Below are positions 28,105-36,990 of a stretch of 64,000 bases of DNA, piece by piece; the stretch's first letter is position 1, and the number at the start of each line of letters is the position of its first letter. Position numbers and translations under genes: made by a program. The notes under the pieces were generated by a model. That model saw nothing but the letters and a program-made list of their open reading frames with translations, was not told where the DNA came from and made no database searches. This stretch comes from Rhodocyclaceae bacterium (GTDB lineage Bacteria > Pseudomonadota > Gammaproteobacteria > Burkholderiales > Rhodocyclaceae), in contig JAEUNL010000004.1 in the NCBI GenBank assembly GCA_016791115.1, positions 62,001-126,000 on the forward strand, given 5' to 3'.

Positions 28105-31062
28105 TCAGGCAGCGCGCAAGAGGGCGTCCTGATCGACCTCGTCGATCTGCGCCGGTTGCAGGAAGCGACGCGCGTAGTCGAGGTACACGCCGCTGCGCAC
28201 GAACAGTTCGAACAGATCGCCGTCGATGTGCTTGTCGCGCCGCATGCGCGCCATGATGGCGAGCGATTCCGACAGCGTCTTGCCCCTCTTGTAGGGGCGA
28301 TCGATCGCCGTCAGCGCCTCGAATATGTCCGCAATCGCCATCATGCGTGCCGGCACGCTCATCTGCTCGCGCGTCAGGCGGCGCGGATAGCCGGTTCCAT
28401 CCATCTTCTCGTGATGGCCGCCTGCGATCTCGGGCACGTCGCGCAGGTGGCGCGGAAACGGCAGGCGCGTCAGCATGATGATGGTCTGCGCCATGTGGTC
28501 GTTGATCTGGAATCGTTCCTCCGTTGTCAGCGTGCCGCGCCCGACCGCCAGGTTGTAAAGTTCGCCGCGGTTGTATTTGAGCGCCGGGACATCGACGTGG
28601 AAGCCCCATGGGTTGCCCGCCGGCATTCTATCCGCATCGCCACGCGCCACTTCGTGTTCAGGCTTGTCGTCCAGCAGGCGCTCTGTTGCAGGCAGCGCGG
28701 CCGGCGCGTTGCGCGACTTGCGCTGCGCCTCTTCCCATGAAATGCCAATGCGATCGTCCAGCGTGCGCTGCCAGGTGCGCGCACCGATCTCCTTCAGTCG
28801 CACGATCGCTTCCGCGTCGAGCGATTCTGCGCCCAGGTTGGATTGCGCGACAAAAGCAAAATCTTCGTCGAGCTGTTGCAACTGCGTCTGCAGCACGGCC
28901 CGCAGCCCGGCTGCATCGCCGCCGTCCAGCATGCCTTCCAGGCAGGCGATTCGCGCGTCGCGCTTGAGCACCTCGAAGCGCATGCGAACCTCATGGATGC
29001 GGTCGTAGAGCGTCTCGAGCTTGGTGGCCTTGTCCACCACGAAATCGGGGGTCGTCACCTTGCCGCAATCGTGCAACCAGGCTGCGATGTGCAGCGCCTC
29101 CCAGTGGTCGGCGTCGAGCGAAAAGCTGGCGAACGGTCCATCGGTTGCGTCGCAGGCGGCACGCGCCAGCAGCTTCGCGAGTTCCGGCACGCGCTGGCAG
29201 TGCCCGCCGGTGTAGCGCGACTTGGCATCGATCGCGCCGGCCAGCATCTCGATCAGCGCGACGAACAGATCCTTCTGCGCCTGCAACAGCCGGTGCGATT
29301 CGATTGCCAGTGCGGCCGTACCGGACAAAGCCTGGATCAGCGCAAGCCGGTCGGCGGCGATTTCCTCCCCCTCGCCCGCGAGCAGGCACAGCAGACCGAC
29401 GACGTGGCCTTGGCGATTGACCAGCGGCACCGCGACGAGCGTCGTACGCCGGTCGCCGGCGTCAAGCGCGGCGGCGAATCGCGCGTGCAGCGGGTCGCTC
29501 CGGTCTATCGGTGCAACCACGGTATCGCGCCGCATAAGCGCTCGCACCAACGCCGGGTAGGGCGAATCGTCGCCCAGCGGAACATCGCCGAGATCGACAT
29601 GCGCTGCCGCCCCGTCGGCGCGTCGCAAGGCGGCCGGACGCAGCGTGCGCTCGTCTTCCAGCATCAGGTAGATGAGCCCGGCATGCGCGCGTGAAATGCT
29701 CAGGGTCTCGAACAGCAGGTGGGCGAGCAGACGGTCAAAATCCCGCTCGGCGGAAAGCGAAGCGCCGACATCGATGAAATTCGCAATCGTGGATTTGAGC
29801 GTTCCCATCGAACGTGCCAGTTCGTCGATCTCAAGCACGCGGGAGCGCAATCTGACAGGCGCGCGAAAATCGAATCGGCGTATCGCCTCGGCTTCGCGCG
29901 CAATGCGCCGCAGCGGTTTCGCCACCCGTCGCGCCATGAACCACACGAGGGGCACCGCGACGGCCAGCAGCGCGAGCGAGATCAGCAACTCCTCGCGCAG
30001 GATGCGCTGCGCGTCCGTGAGCAATTCATCGCGCGGCGCAGCCACCGCCAGATACACCGTCTGTGAGAGGCGGCCCGGCAGTTCCGCCACCAGACCGACC
30101 CAGCGTCGCCCCTGCGCCGACACCTCGAACGCGCCTTCCGCGTCGCCGGCGCGAACACGCTGCGCCACCTGTTCAAGCACCGGCGCGCCGAGTTCGTCGA
30201 GCCGCGCGAGCCGGACCTGGCCGTTGTTCTCGTGCACCGCGCGCTCTTGGTCGCGATAGGCCATCACCTCGCCCGATCGCATGAACAGCGCCAGTTCCGC
30301 CGATGGCGAAACCTGCTGTGCAGCCAGCGCGCGCGAAAGCTCCGTGAGCACGAGATCCGCCCCCACCACGGCCCTTCCGTCGGCGCTTGCACGGGCGAAC
30401 GTGGTACCCACTTCGCGTGTGGAGAAGAACACGTAGGGCGCGGTCTGCGTCTGTGCCGACCGCACGCGCGCCGATTCGAACCAGCCGCGCGTGCGCGGAT
30501 CGAACACGTAGTCGGACCGGCGGTCGCGTCGCAGGACGGCCAGACCGGCATCGAGGTAGAGATAGGCGCCGGTCGCGACCCCGGCGGTATCGTGTTCGAC
30601 GGACTGCACCAGGAATTGCGCCTCGGTCGGCGCAGCGAACCGGGTGCGCAGTGCCGCGTCGCGCAATGGCCGAAGGAGGAAGAAATCGCCGTCGTCGTAG
30701 CCAACGTACAGCGCGGAAATGCGCGCGTTCTGCGTCAGCGCTTCGCGCAGCATGGCGAGCGATTCGAGGCGCTGCTCGAGCGTCGATGCACGCACCAGCG
30801 ACGCTTGGGCCAGCAGGTCAACCAGCGTCTCGATCGGCGCTTGCAGCCTGCCCACGTCGGCAACGGTTTCGCGACTGATGTGGCGAAACACATCCTGCGA
30901 GGCCGATAGCGCCAAGCTGCTGATCTCGCGCTGGCTGTGCCACACCATCAACCCGCCAGACAGCAGCGTCAGACCGGTGAAGATGACGGCGACATGGACG
31001 TGGAAACGGTAACGGCGCGGCTCACGTGCCACGTTGCGGATTTCGGATGGGTTCATTCGCAT
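28105..31062 (-). CDS. dCache-HAMP-GAF-HD-GYP sensor phosphodiesterase
   Basis: 985-aa inner-membrane protein predicted to hydrolyse c-di-GMP. TM1 is at about residues 23-43. A periplasmic dCache-like sensor fills about 45-345 (YVFDPRTRGWFESAR is a Cache signature). TM2 at about 350-372 is followed by HAMP (RRVAKPLRRI), a GAF domain (about 430-590) and HD-GYP (about 600-975). The HDxGK motif is HDCGK and the second motif is HHEKMDGTGYP, both intact. About 210 residues separate them, far more than the usual 60 or so, so an insertion of roughly 150 residues is present. No partner genes adjoin it. Confidence 0.9.
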   Translation of the reverse strand: MRMNPSEIRNVAREPRRYRFHVHVAVIFTGLTLLSGGLMVWHSQREISSLALSASQDVFRHISRETVADVGRLQAPIETLVDLLAQASLVRASTLEQRLESLAMLREALTQNARISALYVGYDDGDFFLLRPLRDAALRTRFAAPTEAQFLVQSVEHDTAGVATGAYLYLDAGLAVLRRDRRSDYVFDPRTRGWFESARVRSAQTQTAPYVFFSTREVGTTFARASADGRAVVGADLVLTELSRALAAQQVSPSAELALFMRSGEVMAYRDQERAVHENNGQVRLARLDELGAPVLEQVAQRVRAGDAEGAFEVSAQGRRWVGLVAELPGRLSQTVYLAVAAPRDELLTDAQRILREELLISLALLAVAVPLVWFMARRVAKPLRRIAREAEAIRRFDFRAPVRLRSRVLEIDELARSMGTLKSTIANFIDVGASLSAERDFDRLLAHLLFETLSISRAHAGLIYLMLEDERTLRPAALRRADGAAAHVDLGDVPLGDDSPYPALVRALMRRDTVVAPIDRSDPLHARFAAALDAGDRRTTLVAVPLVNRQGHVVGLLCLLAGEGEEIAADRLALIQALSGTAALAIESHRLLQAQKDLFVALIEMLAGAIDAKSRYTGGHCQRVPELAKLLARAACDATDGPFASFSLDADHWEALHIAAWLHDCGKVTTPDFVVDKATKLETLYDRIHEVRMRFEVLKRDARIACLEGMLDGGDAAGLRAVLQTQLQQLDEDFAFVAQSNLGAESLDAEAIVRLKEIGARTWQRTLDDRIGISWEEAQRKSRNAPAALPATERLLDDKPEHEVARGDADRMPAGNPWGFHVDVPALKYNRGELYNLAVGRGTLTTEERFQINDHMAQTIIMLTRLPFPRHLRDVPEIAGGHHEKMDGTGYPRRLTREQMSVPARMMAIADIFEALTAIDRPYKRGKTLSESLAIMARMRRDKHIDGDLFELFVRSGVYLDYARRFLQPAQIDEVDQDALLRAA

Positions 31063-31090
31063 CGGCTCCGGAACTGCCCGCTTGCGCAGG

Positions 31091-31112
31091 CATGGGCCGA
31101 ATTATGCCCATG
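31091..31112. other. Perfect 7-bp inverted repeat
   Basis: CATGGGC and GCCCATG flank the 8-base AT-rich loop CGAATTAT, 29 bases upstream of the HD-GYP start. It could be an operator for that gene or a transcript-end hairpin of the response-regulator gene; neither is proven. Confidence 0.35.
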
Positions 31113-31207
31113 TGAATCAGGATCCGCCGGGCACGCGGGAATGCGGGTGACGATCGATCATTTGGCCGCGGGTGCCTTGCGCGCCGCGTCCTGCCTTCGG
31201 TACCGCT

Positions 31208-31876
31208 TCAGCCTTGGGGCAGGTCTTCGACGAGGTACCCGACGCCGCGCAGGGTGCGGATGAAATCGCCGCCGAGCTTCTTGCGCAGGTAGTGGACATA
31301 TACCTCGACGGTATTGCTCTCCGCACCTTCGCCCCAGCCGTAGATGCTGCCTTCGAGCTGTGCCCGCGACATTACGCGCCCGGCATTCTCCATCAGCGAT
31401 TCCAGCACGGCCAATTCACGTGCGGACAGGTCGACCGGCTTGCCCTTGTTCCACACGCGCCGGGCCGCCGGATCGAGCTCGACGTCGCCGCACACCAGTC
31501 GCGATACCGCTCGCCCTCCCGCCCGGCGTATCAGCGCACGCAGCCGCGCGGCCAGTTCGTCGAGGTCCACCGGTTTGACGATGTAGTCGTCGGCGCCACT
31601 GTCTAGAGCCGACAGTTTGTCGGCCTTGTCGCCGCTGCCGGTCATGATGATGACGGGAACCGGATTGCCGGCACAGCGCAAGCGTCGCAATACGCCAAGG
31701 CCGTCGAGATTCGGCAGATTCAGGTCGAGCACCACGGCGGAAAGGCCGTTCAACTCGATCGCCTCCAGAGCCTCGATGCCGTCTCTCACCCAGGAAACGT
31801 GGAATCCAAGACGAACCAGACCGGTCCGGATGCCGTCCCCGAGCAAGGCGTCGTCCTCGACGAGCAGGATCTTCAT
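31208..31876 (-). CDS. OmpR/PhoB-type response regulator (QseB/TctD-like)
   Basis: 222-aa two-component regulator. Receiver at residues 1-115 with acidic pocket EDD (7-9), phosphoacceptor D51 (VVLDLNLPN), T79-region (IIMTGSGDKAD) and K101-region KPVD. The winged-helix output is about 125-218 (TNTVEVYVHYLRKKLGG-like, then IRTLRGVGYLVED). No histidine kinase gene is adjacent, which is unusual for this subfamily. It is divergent from the DUF1924/cytochrome operon with putative tandem half-sites between them, so it probably controls those genes. Confidence 0.92.
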   Translation of the reverse strand: MKILLVEDDALLGDGIRTGLVRLGFHVSWVRDGIEALEAIELNGLSAVVLDLNLPNLDGLGVLRRLRCAGNPVPVIIMTGSGDKADKLSALDSGADDYIVKPVDLDELAARLRALIRRAGGRAVSRLVCGDVELDPAARRVWNKGKPVDLSARELAVLESLMENAGRVMSRAQLEGSIYGWGEGAESNTVEVYVHYLRKKLGGDFIRTLRGVGYLVEDLPQG

Positions 31877-31910
31877 CGCATTTTGTTCGACTTGTATGGC
31901 GCGAAGGTTA

Positions 31911-31936
31911 CTAAGCCTGGATTAAGGCCGACTTAA
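31911..31936. promoter_or_regulatory. Putative response-regulator binding sites
   Basis: CTAAG (31911-31915) and TTAAG (31922-31926) are direct half-sites 11 bp apart, followed by CTTAA (31932-31936), inverted to the second. An 11-bp spacing is typical for OmpR/PhoB-family dimers, and TTAAG-like half-sites are known for QseB/PmrA-type regulators. They sit in the divergent gap between the regulator and the cytochrome genes. Confidence 0.5.
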
Positions 31937-32001
31937 CCGCCCATTCAGCCCCGGCGCGGAGACTGCCTGCATGAACTGAACAACCGAACTGGAGCAAACG
32001 A

Positions 32002-32427
32002 ATGAATCGCACCATGTGCCTCTCGCTAGCGCTCGCCGGCACGCTTGTCGCCCTGCCGCTGCACGCGGCGAGCCCGCAGGATCTGATCGCCGACTACGCC
32101 ACGGAAGCCGCCCGTACCCAACAGGGGTTCGTCGCCTCGGCGGAGCGCGGAAAGGCATTCTTTCTCAGAAACTGGAACGTCGCCGACAAAATGCCGAACT
32201 GTGCCGCCTGCCATACTGAACGGCCGGCGGCACAAGGCACGCACGTGATCACCGCAAAGTCGATCCGCCCGCTCGCCCCTTCCGCCAACCCGGACCGATT
32301 TGCCGATGCCGCCAAGGCGGAGAAGTGGTTCCGCCGAAACTGCACCGAAGTGGTTGGGCGCGAATGCAGTGCGGCCGAAAAGGCCGATTTGGTCCGGTTC
32401 CTTGTCGTGGCCGGGGGTGCATCATGA
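32002..32427 (+). CDS. DUF1924 monohaem c-type cytochrome
   Basis: 141-aa exported protein with a signal peptide ending LPLHA. One c-type haem motif CAACH at residues 67-71. DUF1924 family, in betaproteobacteria normally next to a diheme cytochrome c and a cytochrome b561-like protein, as here. A conserved distal segment has WFRRNCTEVVGRECSAAEKADLVRFL with two more cysteines. A GGAG Shine-Dalgarno precedes ATG 32002. The physiological electron partner is unknown. Confidence 0.9.
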   Translation: MNRTMCLSLALAGTLVALPLHAASPQDLIADYATEAARTQQGFVASAERGKAFFLRNWNVADKMPNCAACHTERPAAQGTHVITAKSIRPLAPSANPDRFADAAKAEKWFRRNCTEVVGRECSAAEKADLVRFLVVAGGAS

Positions 32428-32897
32428 AACGAACCACGTTCCGCTCGAGCCTGGCCTGCCTGATGCTGTGCGGCGCGGCCACCGCGTTTGCAGACGGCTC
32501 ACGCATGCCGCCCCACCCGGACAAGACCTGGCTCGAGGAGTGCGGCACCTGCCATGTCGCCTACCCGCCCGCGCTGCTGACCGCCGACACCTGGCGCCGC
32601 CTGATGGCCGGTCTCGATCGGCACTTTGGCAGCAACGCGGCACTCGATGCGCCAACTGCAGCTCGCATCACCACCTTTCTCGAGCGTAATGCCTCGACGC
32701 GTGGCGAACGCAACGCGGCCGCGAGCCTGCGCATCACCGACACGCGCTGGTTCACCAGGAAGCACGATGAATTGTCGCCCACCGTCTGGCACGACCCGAA
32801 GGTGAAAAGCCCGGCCAACTGTGCAGCCTGCCACCGCAACGCCGAAAGCGGGCGCTACGACGAACACGACATCGCGCTGCCCAATGTGCGGCGCTGA
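32424..32897 (+). CDS. Diheme cytochrome c
   Basis: 157-aa periplasmic diheme cytochrome (DHC family). Signal peptide to about AFA (residue 23). Haem motifs are CGTCH (40-44) near the N terminus and CAACH (133-137) near the C terminus. The start overlaps the DUF1924 stop by 4 bp (ATGA), so the two are translationally coupled. Together with the downstream cytochrome b it forms a likely membrane-to-periplasm electron chain. Confidence 0.92.
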   Translation: MKRTTFRSSLACLMLCGAATAFADGSRMPPHPDKTWLEECGTCHVAYPPALLTADTWRRLMAGLDRHFGSNAALDAPTAARITTFLERNASTRGERNAAASLRITDTRWFTRKHDELSPTVWHDPKVKSPANCAACHRNAESGRYDEHDIALPNVRR

Positions 32898-32924
32898 ATC
32901 CGACGACACTTGCAGGAGATCGAC

Positions 32925-33596
32925 ATGTCATCCATCACGCATGCTGCCGGCGCAACGCGCAGCGACGACACGAACCGGGCAGAAGCAGGCGGCCGGCGCA
33001 TCTTGGTCTGGGACATCCCGACACGCCTCGGCCACTGGCTGCTCGCGGGCAGCTTTGCGCTCGCCTGGCTGACCAGCGAAAGCGAGTCGCTGCGCAATGT
33101 CCACGTCGCGAGCGGCTACGCCTTTGGCACGATACTCGCGTTCCGCCTTCTGTGGGGCCTGATCGGATCGCGCCACGCGCGATTCGCGGCTTTCGTGCGC
33201 GCACCATACGCCGCACTTGCATACCTGAAGAGCCTGCTGGCCGGCAAGCCACAGCACTTTGCCGGACACAACCCGGCCGGCGCCTGGGCAATCCTTGCAT
33301 TGCTCGTCCTCGGCGCGCTCAGCGTTGCAAGCGGCTGGCTGACGTTCAACGAGATCGGCGGCGACATGTTCGAGGAAGTCCACGAAGGCGCAACCGGCGC
33401 CGCGCTCGCCGTGGTCGTGCTGCACCTGGCCGGTGTTGCCGCCGGCAGCATCGCGCATCGCGAGAACCTCGTCGCCGCGATGTTCAGCGGCTACAAGCGC
33501 GGCAGGCCTGACGAAGGCATCGCCCGGCGCCACGTGCTCGCCGGGCTCGGTCTTCTGGTTTGGGTGGTCGCCGCCGTTACATTTCTTATGAACTGA
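32925..33596 (+). CDS. Cytochrome b/b561-type membrane protein
   Basis: 223-aa integral membrane protein of the cytochrome b561/hydrogenase-cytochrome-b family. Helices at about residues 35-55, 68-90, 120-145 and 165-190 plus a C-terminal one. Likely haem ligands include H in PTRLGHWLL, HVASGYAFG and HEGATGAALAVVVLHLAG. ATG 32925 with AGGAGA five bases upstream is preferred to a TTG at 32910. It lies 27 bp after the diheme cytochrome. It probably receives quinol electrons and passes them to the two exported cytochromes. Confidence 0.88.
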   Translation: MSSITHAAGATRSDDTNRAEAGGRRILVWDIPTRLGHWLLAGSFALAWLTSESESLRNVHVASGYAFGTILAFRLLWGLIGSRHARFAAFVRAPYAALAYLKSLLAGKPQHFAGHNPAGAWAILALLVLGALSVASGWLTFNEIGGDMFEEVHEGATGAALAVVVLHLAGVAAGSIAHRENLVAAMFSGYKRGRPDEGIARRHVLAGLGLLVWVVAAVTFLMN

Positions 33597-33669
33597 CCGC
33601 CGCGCGGGGCGTGAAGCCCGCCGCCCGGCTGTGCCAAAATGCCCGCTCGGCTTGATCTGGAGAGCGGGC

Positions 33670-34542
33670 ATGCGCATGGAAAACGGTCGCGAGAGCGACA
33701 ACGTGGAAGATCGCCGCGGCGAGGGTTACGGCGGCGGGCGCGGTCTGCCGATCGGCGGGCGGTCGATCGGCATCGGCACCATCGTGCTGGCGCTGGTCGC
33801 GATGTACTTCGGTGTCGACCCCTCGATCGTGCTGAACACCGCAACCGGCCCGGCGCCGATCGAAGCGCCGAGCGGGCCGGGACCAAAGCCGCCAGCCAAC
33901 GATGCCGGCGCGAAGTTCATCTCGCAGGTGCTGGCGGACACCGAGGACACCTGGAAGGCGATCTTCGCCCAGGGTGGCAAGCAGTACGTAGAGCCCAGGC
34001 TGGTGCTGTTCTCGGGCGCCACGCCCACGGCATGCGGCACGGGGCAATCGGCCATGGGGCCGTTTTACTGCCCGGCAGACCAGAAGGTGTACATCGACCT
34101 GCGTTTCTACGACGAATTGCGCACGCGCTTTCGCGCACCCGGCGATTTTGCGCAGGCCTACGTGATCGCTCACGAAATCGGCCATCACGTGCAGAACCTG
34201 CTCGGCATTTCGGAGAAGGTCGAGAACATGCGCCGGCGCGCCAGCGAGGTCGAGGGCAACCAGCTCTCGGTGCGACTGGAACTGCAGGCGGACTGCTTCG
34301 CCGGCATCTGGGCGAACCACGCCGACCGATCCCGGAAAGTGCTGGAATCCGGCGACATCGAGGAAGGCCTGAATGCGGCAACCGCCATCGGCGACGACAC
34401 CCTGCAACGCCAGTCGCGCGGCATGGTGGTGCCGGAGAGTTTCACCCACGGCAGCTCGGCGCAGCGCGTGCGCTGGTTCAAACGCGGTCTGGAGACCGGC
34501 GATTTGCGCCAGTGCGACACCTTTGCCGCACGCCAGCTCTGA
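33670..34542 (+). CDS. Neutral zinc metallopeptidase, YpfJ-like
   Basis: 290-aa membrane-anchored predicted metallopeptidase (KPN_02809/YpfJ family). It starts with the family pattern RESDNVEDRR, has a Gly-rich stretch and one TM helix (about residues 31-48), then a periplasmic or extracellular domain with the zinc motif HEIGHH (168-173) and the third-ligand region EGNQLSVRLELQADCFAG. ATG 33670 is chosen on GGAGAG upstream and homology; an earlier ATG at 33631 is not conserved. The substrate is unknown. Confidence 0.9.
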   Translation: MRMENGRESDNVEDRRGEGYGGGRGLPIGGRSIGIGTIVLALVAMYFGVDPSIVLNTATGPAPIEAPSGPGPKPPANDAGAKFISQVLADTEDTWKAIFAQGGKQYVEPRLVLFSGATPTACGTGQSAMGPFYCPADQKVYIDLRFYDELRTRFRAPGDFAQAYVIAHEIGHHVQNLLGISEKVENMRRRASEVEGNQLSVRLELQADCFAGIWANHADRSRKVLESGDIEEGLNAATAIGDDTLQRQSRGMVVPESFTHGSSAQRVRWFKRGLETGDLRQCDTFAARQL

Positions 34543-35002
34543 AGCCGCGCCCGACGCCGCGTGGCTGCAGCGCCACGTGGCCCGGCTGCGCGAAAGCTAC
34601 CGCCGCCTGACCGGCCGCGACCTGATTCCGCCCGCAGTTGCCGCCGCCGATGCGCCGGCCGCCCTTGATGCGGCGCCCTTCGGCATCGTCTCCCACGGCA
34701 CGCAGGCAGACCCCCTTTTCAACTACGCCAATCGCTGCGCGCTGGCACTTTTTGCCATGGACTGGGCCGGCTTCACGCGCCTGCCCTCGCGATACTCCGC
34801 ACCGACGGCCGACCGTGAGGCGCGCGCGCAACTGCTGGCGCGGGTCGCGGCAAACGGTTTTGCCGACGACTACCGCGGCCTGCGCGTGGCCGCCGACGGG
34901 CGGCGCTTCGTCATCGAAGACACAACCATCTGGAATGTCACCGACGAGAACGGCCAGCCGGCCGGCCAGGCGGCCCGCATCGGCCGCTGGCACGACCTCT
35001 GA
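34523..35002 (+). CDS. MEKHLA domain-containing protein
   Basis: 159-aa protein with a PAS-like MEKHLA domain (about residues 45-158; PLFNYANRCALALFAMDW and IWNVTDENGQPAGQAARIGRW). The domain was first described in plant HD-ZIP proteins; bacterial versions have no established role. No ATG fits: TTG at 34523 gives the expected N terminus (WLQRHVARLRESYRRLTGRDL) and overlaps the metallopeptidase gene by 20 bp. An in-frame upstream extension is a shadow. The TGA stop abuts the stop of the convergent VOC gene in a single TGATCA. Confidence 0.72.
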   Translation: MPHASSEAAPDAAWLQRHVARLRESYRRLTGRDLIPPAVAAADAPAALDAAPFGIVSHGTQADPLFNYANRCALALFAMDWAGFTRLPSRYSAPTADREARAQLLARVAANGFADDYRGLRVAADGRRFVIEDTTIWNVTDENGQPAGQAARIGRWHDL

Positions 35003-35485
35003 TCACCCAGCGAGTTTCGCGAACGCCGAGATAACCTCGGGCGGCGCCTGCACGAGTTCGATCAGCACGCCTTCGCCCGCAATCGGGAACTGCTCGTTCG
35101 CCTTGGGATGCAGGAACGTAATGTCGTAGCCAGCCGCGCCGCGACGAATGCCGCCGGGCGCAAAACGCACGCCCTGGGCCGTCAGCCATTCGACCGCGAG
35201 CGGAAGATCGTCGACCCACAGGCCGACGTGATTGAGCGGCGGCTCATGCACTGCGGGCTTCCTTGCCGCGTCGAGCGGCTGCATCAGGTCGACCTCGACC
35301 TTGAACGGGCCGCTGCCCATCGCGGTGATGTCTTCGTCGACGTTCTCGCGTTCGGATACGAAGTTGCCGGTGACCTCGAGGCCGAACATGTCGACCCACA
35401 ACCTGCGCAGGCGCGCCTTGTCGGGGCCGCCGATGGCGATCTGCTGAATGCCGAGTATGCGAAACGGGCGTGTGCTCATGGTCAT
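35003..35485 (-). CDS. VOC superfamily protein, methylmalonyl-CoA epimerase-like
   Basis: 160-aa two-module VOC/glyoxalase-fold protein. The second half, [19 protein letters not shown] and [12 protein letters not shown], closely follows methylmalonyl-CoA epimerase, including its His and Glu metal ligands. The first ligand position, usually His in HVAIAV, is Gln here (IQQIAIGG, residues 13-19), so the metal site may differ. An epimerase is needed between PccAB and the mutase and none is in that operon. This is a candidate, but glyoxalase-like or other lyase roles are possible. Confidence 0.65.
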   Translation of the reverse strand: MTMSTRPFRILGIQQIAIGGPDKARLRRLWVDMFGLEVTGNFVSERENVDEDITAMGSGPFKVEVDLMQPLDAARKPAVHEPPLNHVGLWVDDLPLAVEWLTAQGVRFAPGGIRRGAAGYDITFLHPKANEQFPIAGEGVLIELVQAPPEVISAFAKLAG

Positions 35486-35639
35486 CCCCTTTTTATTGAA
35501 GTGTGGATTTTACCCTCGCCAACTGGCGCTCGAGACGGCGCCCGGAATCCCCCGCCTCCGAAAAGCGGCTGGCACGCATCCTGGACTATCATGCGCTTCC
35601 GATCTGCGACAGCAATACGCTGTCATCCGAGACGCCAGC

Positions 35640-35726
35640 ATGACAACAACACCCGCCACAGGCTTAGAACGCCTTGTCCTCCGGGCCATCCGGGCGCTGC
35701 CCTCACCGGAGCGGCGTGCCCGATGA
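35640..35726 (+). CDS. Possible 28-codon leader ORF
   Basis: Small open frame starting MTTTPATGLERL and ending with a TGA that overlaps the ATG of the next gene (ATGA). Arg/Leu-rich. The overlap suggests translational coupling, but nothing else supports a real peptide. Confidence 0.2.
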   Translation: MTTTPATGLERLVLRAIRALPSPERRAR

Positions 35727-36865
35727 TGCATCCGGTCAATGCGAAACCACGCGCCGGCTGGCTGGCGCATCCGCCTGCCACGTTCGCGCTGTTGTCGATT
35801 CAGGCGATATTCCTGCTCAAGTACGGCGAGCGCATCGCGGGATTCTGGCCAGCCGCAGCCGCGAGTGCCGCAATCAGCGCCGCTTTCCTCTGGCCGCCGC
35901 TATGGCGAATGCGCATCGGTTGCCGCTGGCGCTGGTGGGTGCTTGCCGCGTGGGCGCTTTGTCTCGCTGTCGCGCTGCACCGGTTTACACCGCAGCATTT
36001 CCAGGTCGATCGATGGGACGCCGTGTACTACTGGTGGCAAGCCCTGCTGCGGGGCGAGTTTCCCTATTCGGCACGCACCCGGTTCGACGGCTTTCCGTCG
36101 CCGCTTCCCTTCCTTCAGGTCGTCGTAGCGCCCTTTGCACTCGGGGTCGATCTGGCCTGGGCAACGCTGCTCGGGTGGGGATCGTGGGTCGCCTGGATCT
36201 GGCGCCGCGCAGGCAGCGTCGCGCTGCCGCATCTCATGCTGGCCCTGCTGGCACCACCCGTGCTGTGGGAAATCATGTGCCGCAGCACGCTATTCGTGAA
36301 TAGCCTGCTGTTCATGGCATTTCTCTGGCTGTCGCTGACGGCGCGGCGAACGCCCATCGTACTTGGCGGCTGCGCCGGGCTGCTGTTGTCGACACGCCTC
36401 GCCTTTGCAGTTCCGCTCGCAGGCTGGGGGCTGACCGAACTCGCTTCGCGGCGCCACAACCTGCGCCAGATGATCGTCATCGGACTGTGCGCCCTTGTCG
36501 TCTTCGGGCTGACCCTGCTGCCGCTTTGGATGGCCTGGGGTGGCGATGCGTTCCGCATGCACAATCCGTTCGGCCACCATCAGCGGCACATGCCGTTGAT
36601 CGGCACTGCCTTCTTGCTGAGTCTCTCGCTCGCACTGGGCTGGCTGCGCCCGCAGCGTCCGGTTCAAAACGCATCGTGGGTGGTGCTCGGATTCGGCATC
36701 CTCTACTGCATCAACGCGGTCGCGACCTTTGGCTGGCACCAGGCATGGTATGCCCACAACGCCGACATATCGTACTTCCTCTTCGCCTGGCCGCTGATGT
36801 GGACCACCCCGCTCGAGGCGCCAAGCGGCGATAGCCGTGGTACCGGCCCCGCCAGCGGCCCCTGA
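35723..36865 (+). CDS. Polytopic membrane protein, possible GT-C glycosyltransferase
   Basis: 380-aa membrane protein with about nine or ten hydrophobic helices. After TM helices at about 18-35 and 45-80, a loop with RWDAVYYWWQALLRGEFPY carries acidic and aromatic residues in the position where GT-C/GT87-type transferases have their catalytic loop. The rest is hydrophobic with short basic loops. The start is ATG 35723 or 35726. No lipid-carrier or other glycan genes adjoin it, so the function is only suggested. It is convergent with the hybrid kinase downstream. Confidence 0.6.
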   Translation: MMHPVNAKPRAGWLAHPPATFALLSIQAIFLLKYGERIAGFWPAAAASAAISAAFLWPPLWRMRIGCRWRWWVLAAWALCLAVALHRFTPQHFQVDRWDAVYYWWQALLRGEFPYSARTRFDGFPSPLPFLQVVVAPFALGVDLAWATLLGWGSWVAWIWRRAGSVALPHLMLALLAPPVLWEIMCRSTLFVNSLLFMAFLWLSLTARRTPIVLGGCAGLLLSTRLAFAVPLAGWGLTELASRRHNLRQMIVIGLCALVVFGLTLLPLWMAWGGDAFRMHNPFGHHQRHMPLIGTAFLLSLSLALGWLRPQRPVQNASWVVLGFGILYCINAVATFGWHQAWYAHNADISYFLFAWPLMWTTPLEAPSGDSRGTGPASGP

Positions 36866-36881
36866 ATTCTCCCTCGCCTAG

Positions 36882-36957
36882 CCGGAGACGCCCGTGGCGA
36901 TTGCCCCTCCGGGCTTGCCTGCCGAAGATCGTTTATTCATGCGGGTTCCAGGGCGGC
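36882..36957 (+). repeat. Intergenic repeat element, copy C
   Basis: About 76 bp in the gap between convergent genes, similar to the minus strand of 54625-54698 over its whole length (CCGGAGnCG....GGCG..TGCC.., then GCC(T)GAAGA.CG..TTCATGCG) and to the minus strand of 10336-10380 over the right half. Judged by eye. Confidence 0.45.
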
Positions 36958-36990
36958 ATGGCTCTCCTTCCAGCAGCAGGCCAGCGCCCC

